NCBI RefSeq assembly: GCF_935825525.1 | Contig: NZ_CAKXZT010000152.1 | Location: 11,197 to 75,196, forward strand | From: Mesorhizobium escarrei | GTDB lineage: Bacteria > Pseudomonadota > Alphaproteobacteria > Rhizobiales > Rhizobiaceae | Length of the DNA stretch: 64,000 bases | Direction of reading: 5' to 3' | In this document: positions 16,547 to 25,479 of the stretch, piece by piece | Numbering within the stretch: the stretch's first letter is position 1 | Layout: every line of letters starts with the position of its first letter | Program-made: the position numbers and the translations under genes | Notes under the pieces: model-generated | Told to the model about the DNA's origin: nothing | What the model saw: the letters and a program-made list of their open reading frames with translations, nothing else | Database searches by the model: none

Positions 16547-18076
16547 ATGAGCAATGAAATTCTGTCTCCGGCCGAAATGGCTGAGGCCGACTGGCTCACG
16601 ATTTCCGCCGGACCACGCGACGGCATTGCCCTGATGCGCAATGCAGGTGGCGCAGTCGCTGCGGTGGTGCTCGCCCATTTTCCGGCTGCCAGGCGCGTCC
16701 ACGTGCTGTGCGGGCCCGGCAACAATGGCGGCGATGGATATGTCGTCGCCCGCCTTCTAAGGGATAGCGCCGTCGACGTCTTGCTGTGGGCATCCGGTTC
16801 GCCCAAAGCTGGCAGCGACGCGGCGCTCGCCGCGTCGGAATGCCCGGTCAGGCCCCGGCCGCTGTCGGAATTTGCTGCCGATCAAGGTTCGATCCTGGTC
16901 GATGCGCTTTATGGGGCCGGGCTGTCCAAGCCGCTGTCCGGTGATGCCGCCAGGGCGGTCGAGGTTGCGACAGAACTGAACCTGCCTGTGGTCGCGGTCG
17001 ATCTGCCGTCAGGCGTGTCCGGCGAGAGCGGCGAGATTCTCGGCCAGGCATTTCGCGCCCGAATCACGGTGACGTTTGCGCGAAAAAAGCCCGGCCATCT
17101 GCTGTTGCCGGGGCGCGGGATGTGCGGCGAGCTGGTGCTTGCCGACATCGGCATCGGCGACGAGATCGTTGCGCAGCTTCAACCGCGAACTTTCGAGAAC
17201 GCCCCGTCGCTTTGGTTAGAAAGTTTTCCGATTCCAGCCGTCGACACGCATAAATACAGGCGCGGCCATGTCGGCGTCTTTTCCGGCGGGCCGTCGGCGA
17301 CGGGTGCCGCCCGGCTATCGGCGCTTGCCGCGGCCAGAAGCGGGGCAGGGGCGGTGACCGTGCTGTCGCCGGCCAACGCCGTGCAGGTGAATGCGGCGCA
17401 TCTGACTTCGATCATGCTGAAAAAGGCCGACAGCATCGCGGACGTACAGGAATTCATCGACGGCCGCCGGCCATCGGCGTTCGTCCTCGGACCCGGATTT
17501 GGCGTCGGCGAAAAAACCCGCGATTTTGCCCTCGGCGTGCTGGCCAACGGAGAGCGGCAAGACGGCAGGGTCGACGGGCTGGTGCTCGATGCCGATGGCA
17601 TCAGCTCGTTTCGCGATACCCCGGAAGTTCTGTTCGAAGCCGCCCGTCGCCCGAACGCACCGGCGTTGGTGCTGACGCCGCATGAGGGCGAATTCGCCAG
17701 GCTGTTTCCGGACATCGCCGGAGACAAGAACCTGTCAAAGCTGGCCAAGGCGCGGTCTGCCGCCGAGCGCGTCTGCGCCATCGTCGTCTACAAAGGCGCG
17801 GACACGGTGATCGCGGCGCCCGATGGCAGGGCGGCGATCAACGGCAACGGCGCGCCATGGCTGGCCACCGCCGGTTCGGGCGACGTGCTGTCGGGCGTCA
17901 TTGCCGGCTTCCTGGCGCAAGGCATGCCGGCTTTCGAAGCCGCCTGCGCGGCGGTCTGGGTCCATGCCGAGGCCGGCAGCCGTTTCGGGCCTGGGCTGAT
18001 CGCTGAAGACTTGCCGCTGGCGCTGCTGCCGGTGCTGCGCGAGCTTGCCGAAAATCGCAACGAGGTAACTGCTTGA
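16547..18076 (+). CDS. nnr: Bifunctional NAD(P)HX epimerase/dehydratase
   Basis: Repairs hydrated NADH and NADPH. The 509-residue fusion has an N-terminal YjeF_N epimerase domain (residues about 10-215) with CGPGNNGGDGYVVARLL and VAVDLPSGVSGESGE. The C-terminal ADP-dependent dehydratase domain (about 230-500) has FVLGPGFGVGE, LTPHEGEFARLFP and TAGSGDVLSGVIAGFLAQG. The start is uncertain: ATG 16547 matches the family N-terminus but has a weak ribosome-binding site. The stop overlaps the next gene (TGATG), which suggests coupling. Confidence 0.94.
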   Translation: MSNEILSPAEMAEADWLTISAGPRDGIALMRNAGGAVAAVVLAHFPAARRVHVLCGPGNNGGDGYVVARLLRDSAVDVLLWASGSPKAGSDAALAASECPVRPRPLSEFAADQGSILVDALYGAGLSKPLSGDAARAVEVATELNLPVVAVDLPSGVSGESGEILGQAFRARITVTFARKKPGHLLLPGRGMCGELVLADIGIGDEIVAQLQPRTFENAPSLWLESFPIPAVDTHKYRRGHVGVFSGGPSATGAARLSALAAARSGAGAVTVLSPANAVQVNAAHLTSIMLKKADSIADVQEFIDGRRPSAFVLGPGFGVGEKTRDFALGVLANGERQDGRVDGLVLDADGISSFRDTPEVLFEAARRPNAPALVLTPHEGEFARLFPDIAGDKNLSKLAKARSAAERVCAIVVYKGADTVIAAPDGRAAINGNGAPWLATAGSGDVLSGVIAGFLAQGMPAFEAACAAVWVHAEAGSRFGPGLIAEDLPLALLPVLRELAENRNEVTA

Positions 18077-20079
18077 TGAACCGCGGGTTCGCGCTGCTTG
18101 CCGCAATCTTCGTCGCCGCTTTCATGGCGAACACCGCGCGTGCCGAAAATCCGCTGATGATCGTCGACGATCCGGCCGTGCTCGCCGCTCTCGACGCCAG
18201 GGGTTTTGATTTCGCCGGCATTTTCGATTTCGACGGCAAGGGCGACCTGAAGACGCTCTATGACAAGGCGCCGGCCTATCATCAGATCGTCGAAACGATT
18301 GCCGGCGATGTCGCCGCGCTGCGCGCCGAGATGAAGGCTGGCGGGCGGCCGCTCTACGAAGTCACCGACGGCAATGTCGGCCGCATCATCGACATGCGCT
18401 GGCTGAAGACCGACGCCGCGCGGTTCCGGCTGGTCGGTGTCGTCAACCGGCTCGATCGGCGTGATTTCGCCGAAATACGAGGCGACGGGGGCTGCGGCGA
18501 GGTGCGTTTCATCTACCGCCTTGCCTACAGCTTCAAGAAAAATGGCAAGGTTCTGGCCTCGCGCTTGCCGTTCAGTTTCAATGCCATCTATAGCGCCGCG
18601 CCGGACGCCGATGGCGGCTGCGTCGGCGTTGCCGGACGCTGGACGCCGCAGCTCGACGAGACCGTCGACATCGGCTGGCTCATCGGCGGGCCGCTTGAAA
18701 AGGCCGGGCTGAGCTTCAAGCAGCTCGAGCTCAACGCCCAGGTGGTGCGCTTTCCCTCCGGCCAGGAGACCGAATTCGGCGGGCAGGCCGCCTATCTCAT
18801 GCGGATTTTTGGCATCGATGGTGAGACGGTCAGCGAAAAGCCGCTGGAAAACACGCCGGATGTGGCGCTGCTCTCGGAAGACGCCGCTCTGAAAGCAAAA
18901 CTTGCCGACTATATCAGCGCCAATCTCGCGGCGGTCGATCTCGGCGTCTACGAAATCCCGGATGAATTCCTGGCGAAGAAAGTCATCTCGTGGTCGACTT
19001 TCGGCAGCGCAAGGCAGGCCAATCACCCGTTCACGCCGCTGTTCCAGCCCGCGGATTTTTCCGGGCTAGACTATTCCGCGCTGAAGCTGCTGCGCACGCC
19101 GGAAGCGCTGGTCGAGCGGCTCGACAATGGTGCCTGCCAGGGTTGTCATCAGGCGGGTTCGACCGCCGGTTTCCATTTCATCGGCCCCGACGACAAGACG
19201 ACATCGCCGTTGAACCGCATCGAGGTCGGCATCTCGCCGCATCTTCATGCCGAGATGCCGCGGCGCGAAGCCTGGCTGCGTGCGGCCGCTGACGGCAAGC
19301 AGCCGAACCGCCTCCGCCCGCTGTCCTTCGCGCCGCCGGCGGCATGGAAAGACGCCGGCGAGGTCGCTTACGCACCGGCCGAGCTGGCGATGCCATGTTT
19401 GATGCCGGAGGATGCGGCCCGCTTCGGCACGACCTGGCAATGCGGCGGCGGCACCGTCTGCAGACCACTGGCGAGTGCGTCGGGGGTGCGGACGAAACTG
19501 GCGCAATGCCTGCTGCCCAAAGACAGCGAAAAGATGTTTTCCGGCCATCCATGCCTGACCGGCTCGATCGTCAGCAACCCGGCGCAGCCTTTCAATGACC
19601 GCTACAGCATTACAGGCCAGTTCGCAGCCTTCGCGACCGACATTTCGCGCACCGCCTACACCTGCCGGCCGCCGAAGATCGGCGTGCCGGCCGGCATTGC
19701 ATATCGCGGCTGCGACGACAAAGACCGTGCCTTTGCCGGCTTCAAGCCGGGCAAGCCGATGCCGAACGAGATCTGCGGGCTGGTTGGCGGGAAAAAATTC
19801 GACATTTGCGTGGCGACCAACAATTTCGACCAATGCCTTGGCGGCGCGGTCAACCGCGGCAACCGGCCGGCTTGCTCGGCCGATCATTTCTGCCGGGAGG
19901 ATTATATGTGCCAGTCGCTGCCGCCCGATACGCCTGGTATCGGCAAGGTGAAAGGTGTCGGCTTCTGCTCGCCGACCTACTTTATCTTCCAGATGCGCAT
20001 CGACAATCATGCCACGCCGTGGTCGGGCGCCGTCCGCGCGACGATGGGCGCGGGGTTCGGCGCGGCGGAAGCGGAATGA
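18076..20079 (+). CDS. Large exported Cys-rich protein with a CXXCH motif, unknown function
   Basis: A 667-residue protein with a clean signal peptide (MNRGFALLAAIFVAAFMANTARA). The first half has few cysteines. Near residue 355 the motif GACQGCHQAGSTAGFHF is a CXXCH heme-attachment signature. From about residue 435 to the end there are some 14 further cysteines (for example WQCGGGTVCRP, YRGCDDKD, ICVATNNFDQCLGG, CSADHFCREDYMC), which suggests a disulfide-bonded extracytoplasmic domain. I do not recognise the family. It begins on the stop of the NAD(P)HX repair gene (TGATG), although the two products would act in different compartments. An in-frame TTG at 18073 is an alternative start. Confidence 0.85.
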   Translation: MNRGFALLAAIFVAAFMANTARAENPLMIVDDPAVLAALDARGFDFAGIFDFDGKGDLKTLYDKAPAYHQIVETIAGDVAALRAEMKAGGRPLYEVTDGNVGRIIDMRWLKTDAARFRLVGVVNRLDRRDFAEIRGDGGCGEVRFIYRLAYSFKKNGKVLASRLPFSFNAIYSAAPDADGGCVGVAGRWTPQLDETVDIGWLIGGPLEKAGLSFKQLELNAQVVRFPSGQETEFGGQAAYLMRIFGIDGETVSEKPLENTPDVALLSEDAALKAKLADYISANLAAVDLGVYEIPDEFLAKKVISWSTFGSARQANHPFTPLFQPADFSGLDYSALKLLRTPEALVERLDNGACQGCHQAGSTAGFHFIGPDDKTTSPLNRIEVGISPHLHAEMPRREAWLRAAADGKQPNRLRPLSFAPPAAWKDAGEVAYAPAELAMPCLMPEDAARFGTTWQCGGGTVCRPLASASGVRTKLAQCLLPKDSEKMFSGHPCLTGSIVSNPAQPFNDRYSITGQFAAFATDISRTAYTCRPPKIGVPAGIAYRGCDDKDRAFAGFKPGKPMPNEICGLVGGKKFDICVATNNFDQCLGGAVNRGNRPACSADHFCREDYMCQSLPPDTPGIGKVKGVGFCSPTYFIFQMRIDNHATPWSGAVRATMGAGFGAAEAE

Positions 20080-20113
20080 TCGGTAGCTCCTCGCAACAAT
20101 CCAGAGGGATCGC

Positions 20114-21184
20114 CTACCGATCGAGATAATCGGCGATTTTCGATGTCCATTCACTGTCGAAATGGCGAACCCGCTCTGCGACGATTTCATTACTCAGCAG
20201 GCTCGACAGGGCAGGAACCAAAACCGGCTCTATCGTTGCAACGGAGCTATATCGAAGAGCAGTCAGACGTTCCGACCATGGTGGATGGTCCGCCTTCTCG
20301 TCATCGGGGGCGTCCCAGGCCTTCAGTGCATATTCTTGAAGGAGGCTCGTGCTCGACATGCCGTTGCACACGGCCAGAACTCTATCAAGCGGCGGGCGAG
20401 GGGGTGCCATCGCGCCAAGCAACTCACTCTTTAGCGGATTGTAGACCTGGTCATTGAAGAACTTGTCGGCCGCTGCAATCAGGAGCAGGGCGCGTGCTGC
20501 TTCGTACGAATCGCCTGACATTGCCGCATGACGATCGGCATCGATTTCCGCTCGGCGCGATAGCCGTATTCCTTCACGTTCCAGAGAGTACGACAGCGGA
20601 GCCAGTATCCAGTAAAACAGGCTGCCGGAAACGGTCTTTCCGGGAGGAGCATGTTCGAAGATCAAATCGAAGCTTTTGTCGAGCTCGGCGAGATTAAGGC
20701 CGCCGTTTGTATCGCTGTTTTGCAGATGAGCGTTTTCGTGAGCAAGGATTGCCGAAAATGCCTTTTCGTCGGTCACGGCAAGCAACGGGATACCGACGGT
20801 CAAGATCGCTCGACGGCCGAGCAGACCCAGAAACGGGCGCTCTTCCCCTATGCTGGCGTTCAGGTCACTGCTCAGCACAATCGTCGTCCGGCTGGCGCGA
20901 TGTTTGCCGGCAACGCTTTCCCACACTGCCCACAGTTTTGTCTCCGATTCCCGAGTAATTCCTTCCACCCTGCTAGGCCGAAAACCGGCAAACAATGCTC
21001 CAATTAACAGAACGAAAGCCAGCATTGCAGCCGGTACGGCAATAACAACGCCCGCGATAACCGCGAGCGGATGCCGGTCAAGGAGCAGCAGCCAGAGGAG
21101 CACCGGGCAGAAAAGCGGCAGAACAAAAAGCAGGACAGCAAATCTGCCGAAGCGCTCTCCCGTGTAGAGGACCAGGCGCGGCAT
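20114..21184 (-). CDS. M48-family membrane metallopeptidase
   Basis: A 356-residue protein with two hydrophobic N-terminal segments (residues about 15-35 and 40-66). The zinc motif is HENAH (His149, Glu150, His153) and a likely third ligand is Glu213 in RRAEIDADRHAAMSG, the M48/HtpX-type arrangement. The start at 21184 (MPRLVLYTGERFGRF) lies 7 nt after the pccB stop on the same strand, so the two genes are probably co-transcribed. Substrate unknown. GC content and codon use look slightly lower than in the neighbours, which may indicate later acquisition. Confidence 0.82.
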   Translation of the reverse strand: MPRLVLYTGERFGRFAVLLFVLPLFCPVLLWLLLLDRHPLAVIAGVVIAVPAAMLAFVLLIGALFAGFRPSRVEGITRESETKLWAVWESVAGKHRASRTTIVLSSDLNASIGEERPFLGLLGRRAILTVGIPLLAVTDEKAFSAILAHENAHLQNSDTNGGLNLAELDKSFDLIFEHAPPGKTVSGSLFYWILAPLSYSLEREGIRLSRRAEIDADRHAAMSGDSYEAARALLLIAAADKFFNDQVYNPLKSELLGAMAPPRPPLDRVLAVCNGMSSTSLLQEYALKAWDAPDDEKADHPPWSERLTALRYSSVATIEPVLVPALSSLLSNEIVAERVRHFDSEWTSKIADYLDR

Positions 21185-21191
21185 CAGCGCC

Positions 21192-22724
21192 TCACAACGG
21201 AATGTTGTCGTGCTTCTTCCAGGGGTTCTGCATGTCCTTGTTGCGCAGCATGCGCAGCGCACGAGCGATGCGGCGGCGGGTCGAATGCGGCATGATCACC
21301 TCGTCGACATAGCCGCGCTCGGCGGCGACGAAGGGCGACAGGAAGCGATCCTCGTAAGCCTTTGTATGCGCTGCGATCTTCCCCGCATCGCCGATGTCCT
21401 TGCGATAGATGATCTCGACCGCGCCCCGGGCGCCCATCACTGCGATCTGCGCGGTCGGCCAGGCATAGTTCATGTCGCCGCGCAGATGCTTTGACGCCAT
21501 CACGTCATAAGCGCCGCCATAGGCCTTTCGGGTGATGACGGTGATCTTCGGGACCGTCGCTTCGGCATAGGCGAACAAAAGCTTGGCGCCGTGCTTGATC
21601 AGCCCGCCATATTCCTGCGCGGTACCGGGCAGGAAGCCTGGAACGTCGACGAAGGTGACGATCGGAATCGAGAAACAGTCGCAGAAGCGTACGAACCGCG
21701 CCGCCTTGCGGCTGGCGTCCGAGTCGAGCACGCCGGCCAGCACCATCGGCTGGTTGGCGACGAAGCCGACCGTGCGCCCTTCGACGCGCCCGAAACCGGT
21801 GACGATGTTTTTTGCAAAATCCTGCTGGATCTCGAAGAAGTCACCCTCGTCGGCAACTTTAAGGATCAACTCCTTGATGTCGTATGGTTTATTGGCGTTG
21901 TCGGGGATCAATCGGTCGAGCGACAGATCGTGATCGGTGACCGACTGATAACATTCGATCTCGGGGATTTCAGCCGTGTTGGAGGCAGGCAGCAGATCGA
22001 CCAGTCGGCGCATCTGCAGCAGCGCCTCGACGTCATTGTCGTAGGCGCCATCGGCGATCGAGGACTTCGTCGTGTGGACGAAGGCGCCGCCGAGGCTCTC
22101 GGCGGTTACCGTCTCGTTGGTGACGGTCTTCACCACGTCCGGGCCGGTGACGAACATGTAAGAGGTGCCGCGCACCATGAAGATGAAGTCGGTCATCGCC
22201 GGCGAATAGACGTCGCCGCCGGCGCAAGGACCCATAATCAGTGAAATCTGCGGGATGACGCCGGAGGCGAGCACATTGCGCTGGAAGATCTCGGCATAGC
22301 CGCCAAGTGCTGCCACGCCTTCCTGGATGCGGGCGCCGCCGGCGTCATAGAGGCCGATGATCGGCGCGCGGTTGCGCAGCGCCATTTCCTGCACCTTGAC
22401 CACCTTTTCGGCGTGGGCTTCTGACAGCGAGCCGCCGAACACGGTAAAGTCCTTGGCGAAGACATAGACCGGCCGGCCGTTGACGGTACCCCAGCCGGTG
22501 ACGACGCCGTCGCCGGCGATCTTGGTTTTCTCCATGCCGAAATCGGTCGAGCGATGCTCGACATACATGTCGAACTCCTCGAACGAGCCTTCGTCGAGAA
22601 AGACATCGATGCGTTCGCGCGCGGTGAGTTTGCCCTTCTTGTGCTGAGCGTCGATACGGGCCTTGCCGCCGCCCATGCGCGCCATGGCGCGGCGGCGCTC
22701 GAGTTCCTTCAGCACGTCCTTCAT
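21192..22724 (-). CDS. pccB: Propionyl-CoA carboxylase beta chain
   Basis: Carboxyltransferase subunit that transfers CO2 from biotin to propionyl-CoA. The 510-residue protein has two crotonase-like halves. Visible motifs are GLYDAGGARIQEGVAALGGYAEIF, LIMGPCAGGDVYSPAMTDFIFM and VDVPGFLPGTAQEYGG, then RKAYGGAYDVMASKHL near the C-terminus. The frame is open 44 codons further, but MKDVLKELERRR is the family N-terminus. The biotinylated alpha subunit is not in this window, at least not upstream to 23 kb. Confidence 0.94.
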   Translation of the reverse strand: MKDVLKELERRRAMARMGGGKARIDAQHKKGKLTARERIDVFLDEGSFEEFDMYVEHRSTDFGMEKTKIAGDGVVTGWGTVNGRPVYVFAKDFTVFGGSLSEAHAEKVVKVQEMALRNRAPIIGLYDAGGARIQEGVAALGGYAEIFQRNVLASGVIPQISLIMGPCAGGDVYSPAMTDFIFMVRGTSYMFVTGPDVVKTVTNETVTAESLGGAFVHTTKSSIADGAYDNDVEALLQMRRLVDLLPASNTAEIPEIECYQSVTDHDLSLDRLIPDNANKPYDIKELILKVADEGDFFEIQQDFAKNIVTGFGRVEGRTVGFVANQPMVLAGVLDSDASRKAARFVRFCDCFSIPIVTFVDVPGFLPGTAQEYGGLIKHGAKLLFAYAEATVPKITVITRKAYGGAYDVMASKHLRGDMNYAWPTAQIAVMGARGAVEIIYRKDIGDAGKIAAHTKAYEDRFLSPFVAAERGYVDEVIMPHSTRRRIARALRMLRNKDMQNPWKKHDNIPL

Positions 22725-23081
22725 CGCTCGATCCCCAAAAGAAGCTGATTTGTGGTAATCATGGCGGCAAGCGAGCGCAAGCGCCGCTTTTCGGCCTGCT
22801 TTGTTTTCGCAAGCTGGCCGTGCTTTCGCCGCCGATCTCGATAGGCTGGCGGGCATAGCTGGCCGTCTGTTACGGTGCGCTTACCAACCGCCCCCGCTTC
22901 GCTTGCTGGGGCAGCGCCCGCGCTCGATGTCGAGATTGGCGATTTGGAAATGGGCTCCACGGCGCGGAACGAGGAATAGCATGTTCCCCTTGCGGACACG
23001 ATCTGCCTCTGGGGCGGATCGAATAGCCTTCAACAGCGAAACTTCTTGGCAGGCATTCGCCGGATATGGCAAACTGAACTT
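22725..23081. other. Intergenic region without a supported gene
   Basis: 357 bases between pccB (minus) and the antitoxin gene (plus). Short open frames exist on both strands, but none has family features, a good ribosome-binding site or plausible codon use. It should contain the divergent promoters. I see nothing else in it. Confidence 0.5.
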
Positions 23082-23318
23082 ATGAAGAACAGCATAGAAA
23101 TATCCGAGGATTTGAACCGCCGGATCGACATGTTGGCCTCGCGCTCAACCCTGACTCGCGATCAGATCATTGAGGACGCGCTGTCCCATGGCCGTTCTCT
23201 GGCGTGGCAGGAAAAGTGGATCGCCGGTGTTCAGGCGGGGATCGAGGCCGCCGACCGTGGAGACTTCGCAAACGAAGAAGAGATCGCGGCGGTTCTCAAC
23301 AAATACGGTCAGGCATAG
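23082..23318 (+). CDS. CopG/ribbon-helix-helix type antitoxin
   Basis: A 78-residue protein starting MKNSIEISEDLNRRIDMLAS. The short beta strand (SIEISED) followed by two helices (LNRRIDMLASRSTLTRDQIIEDALSHG, read in parts) is the ribbon-helix-helix DNA-binding fold. An acidic C-terminal helix (ANEEEIAAVLNKYG-like) would wrap the toxin. The cognate ParE-type toxin starts 6 nt downstream but is frameshifted. Antitoxins of this type usually repress their own promoter. Confidence 0.85.
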   Translation: MKNSIEISEDLNRRIDMLASRSTLTRDQIIEDALSHGRSLAWQEKWIAGVQAGIEAADRGDFANEEEIAAVLNKYGQA

Positions 23319-23324
23319 CGGTCG

Positions 23325-23613
23325 GTGCGAATTGTCTGGACCCGACACTATCTGATCGAGCTTGCATCAATCGGCGACTACATCGGCCAGCATAACCCGC
23401 GTGCTGCCGCCCGCCTCGTCAATGACATTCATTCAAAGACTGCTCGGCTGTTGTCCGCCAAATCCGTTTATCGGACGTGTCGGCGAGATCAACGGCACTC
23501 GTGAACTGGTGATCTCCGGCACACCCTACGTCGTCGCGTATCGGGTGAAAGACACTCAAATAGAAGTTCTGTTCGTCCAGCATGGGGCGAGGGAATGGCC
23601 GGGAGAAGTTTGA
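23325..23613 (+). pseudogene. ParE/RelE-type toxin, frameshifted
   Basis: From GTG 23325 one frame encodes VRIVWTRHYLIELASIGDYI...NDIHSKTARLLSA and stops at 23504. The following frame encodes NPFIGRVGEINGTRELVISG...YVVAYRV...VLFVQHGAREWP up to 23613. Joined, the two halves give a complete ParE-like toxin (about 95 residues) with the typical PxxGR...TREL and YRV...V..HGAR.WP motifs. One extra A in the AAA at 23460-23462 explains the shift. The toxin is therefore probably inactive, unless this is a sequencing error or is bypassed by slippage. Confidence 0.85.
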
Positions 23614-23958
23614 GCAGACGTTCACGGCTGCTCGTCTTGAGTGTTTTCGCTGCGCTGCAATATAGCGGCCCTTGCATTTCGCGGCGAACTGGGCCATATG
23701 CGGCGGCATAGGCGCTTGGGCCGGGACCTATCCGGCCTTCTCGACGAATGAGACTGGTTGCGTCTGTTTTCCCTCTTTCCGACCATATCGGCAAGGCGGC
23801 GAAAAAGCCCCGTGGCATGATGCCTGCGGGCACGACAGCGCAGCCGTGCGGACGATAGCGTCCGCCCGCCTTGTCGTTTCATGACAGTTTTTCGACGGCA
23901 GGTTGCGCCCTGCCGCCATCGATGTTTGCGGCCAGGAGCCGCGTGAAAGAAGAATATT
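23614..23958 (+). other. Long leader region of the RNA helicase gene
   Basis: 345 bases with no supported gene. It holds a possible promoter (ttgcat near 23673 with catatg near 23696) and several hairpins, including ggcagg-ttgcgc-cctgcc at about 23899-23916 and a GC-rich stem near 23820-23870. A long structured leader would fit a cold-inducible DEAD-box helicase gene. That is inference. Confidence 0.45.
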
Positions 23959-25380
23959 TTGACCAACGAAAACACTTTGACCGGCAACAACACTCTGACC
24001 GGTAAAGACACTGGGGAGCTTTCGGGTTTCGCAGCGCTTGGAATTACGGGCGCGCTGCTCAAGGCCGCCCATGGCGCAGGCTTTACCGATCCGAAGCCGA
24101 TCCAGGCCCAGGCGATCCCGCCGCAGCTGGAAGGCCGTGACATTTTCGGCATCGCCCAGACCGGTTCGGGCAAGACCGCGGCGTTCGCGCTGCCGATCCT
24201 GTCGAAGATCATCGCGCTCGGCACCAAGCGCCGGCCGAAGACCGCTCGTGCGCTGATCCTGGCGCCGACGCGTGAGCTCGCCGTGCAGATCGAAGAGATG
24301 ATCAAGCTGCTCGCCAAGGGCGCGCATGTCTCGACAGCACTCGTGCTTGGCGGCGTCTCGCGCTTCAGCCAGGTGAAGAAGATCGCTCCCGGCGTCGACA
24401 TTTTGATCGCCACGCCCGGCCGGCTGACCGACCTGGTGCGTGAGGGCGACCTCATTCTTGCCGACACCAAGTGGCTGGTGCTGGACGAAGGCGACCGCAT
24501 GCTCGACATGGGCTTCATCAACGACGTCAAGCGCATCGCCAGGGCGACCGCGCCGGACCGTCAGACGGTGCTGTTCTCGGCGACCATGCCGGCCGAAATC
24601 GCCGAATTGGCCAAGGGCCTGCTGAAGAACCCGATCCGCGTCGAAGTGGCGCCGCACAGCACTGCGGCGGCCGAGATCGTACAGGGCGTCGTCTTTGCCC
24701 GCACCAAGCAGAAGCGCCAGGTGCTGGCGACGATGCTCGCCGACGAGGCAATGAAGTCCGTCATCATCTTTTCGCGCACCAAGCATGGCGCCGACAGGGT
24801 GACCAAGGACCTCGAGCGCGATGGCTTCAGGGCCGCCGTGATCCACGGCAACAAGTCGCAGAACGCCCGCCAGAAGGCGCTGAACGATTTCCGCGAGGGT
24901 TCGGTGCGCATTCTTGTGGCGACTGATATCGCGGCGCGCGGCATCGACGTGCCCGGCATCAGCCACGTGGTGAATTTCGACCTTCCGGACGAGGCGGAGA
25001 GCTATGTCCACCGCATCGGCCGCACCGGTCGTAACGGCATGGACGGCATCGCCATCACGCTTTGCGACCCGTCCGAGAACAGCAAGCTGCATCAGGTCGA
25101 GCGGATCATCCGCACCAAGCTGCCGATCGTTGCCGATCATCTCGGCAGTCCCGACCCGCAGCGCAATCCTGCCGAAAAGAATGAGCGCAGCTTCGAGCCG
25201 GCCAACGACCGCAATGGTCGTCGCGACGGCAGGCGGCCGGGCGGCCAGAACAACGGCAACAAGCGCTTCGGCGACAAGCCGGCCTTCGCCGGCGAGCGCA
25301 AGCCGGAAGGCGCCAAGGCGTTCAAAGGCAACAACAAGCGTCGTTTCGGCGGCAAGCGGCCAGCAGCGCGGGCTGCGTAA
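23959..25380 (+). CDS. DEAD-box ATP-dependent RNA helicase (RhlE-like)
   Basis: RNA-unwinding ATPase, likely in ribosome assembly and RNA turnover. The 473-residue protein has the Q motif (GFTDPKPIQ), motif I AQTGSGKTAAF, Ia PTRELAVQ, motif II LDEGDRMLDMGF, motif III SATM, and domain 2 with FSRTKHGAD, ATDIAARGIDV and YVHRIGRTGRNG. The tail (from residue 400) is basic and Gly/Asn/Arg-rich. Motif II reads DEGD instead of DEAD. A stop at 23944 leaves TTG 23959 as the first reasonable start. The N-terminus contains a small imperfect repeat (ENTLTGNNTLTGKDTG). Confidence 0.94.
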   Translation: MTNENTLTGNNTLTGKDTGELSGFAALGITGALLKAAHGAGFTDPKPIQAQAIPPQLEGRDIFGIAQTGSGKTAAFALPILSKIIALGTKRRPKTARALILAPTRELAVQIEEMIKLLAKGAHVSTALVLGGVSRFSQVKKIAPGVDILIATPGRLTDLVREGDLILADTKWLVLDEGDRMLDMGFINDVKRIARATAPDRQTVLFSATMPAEIAELAKGLLKNPIRVEVAPHSTAAAEIVQGVVFARTKQKRQVLATMLADEAMKSVIIFSRTKHGADRVTKDLERDGFRAAVIHGNKSQNARQKALNDFREGSVRILVATDIAARGIDVPGISHVVNFDLPDEAESYVHRIGRTGRNGMDGIAITLCDPSENSKLHQVERIIRTKLPIVADHLGSPDPQRNPAEKNERSFEPANDRNGRRDGRRPGGQNNGNKRFGDKPAFAGERKPEGAKAFKGNNKRRFGGKRPAARAA

Positions 25381-25433
25381 CCAGATAGTGCACCGGCCCG
25401 CGCCTGTCGGGTCGGCTCGGCTGCTCACAATTG

Positions 25434-25471
25434 AAAAGGCGATCGGAGCGATGCTTCGGTCGCCTTTTTTG
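25434..25471 (+). terminator. Rho-independent terminator after the helicase gene
   Basis: Stem aaaggcga/tcgccttt around an inner gaagc-type loop, ending in TTTTTTG, 55 nt after the helicase stop. Confidence 0.8.
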
Positions 25472-25479
25472 CCTGAGAT

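Noticed and set aside
22801..23085. Open frames in the pccB-antitoxin gap
   Set aside because: No recognisable domain, weak ribosome-binding sites and poor codon pattern on both strands.
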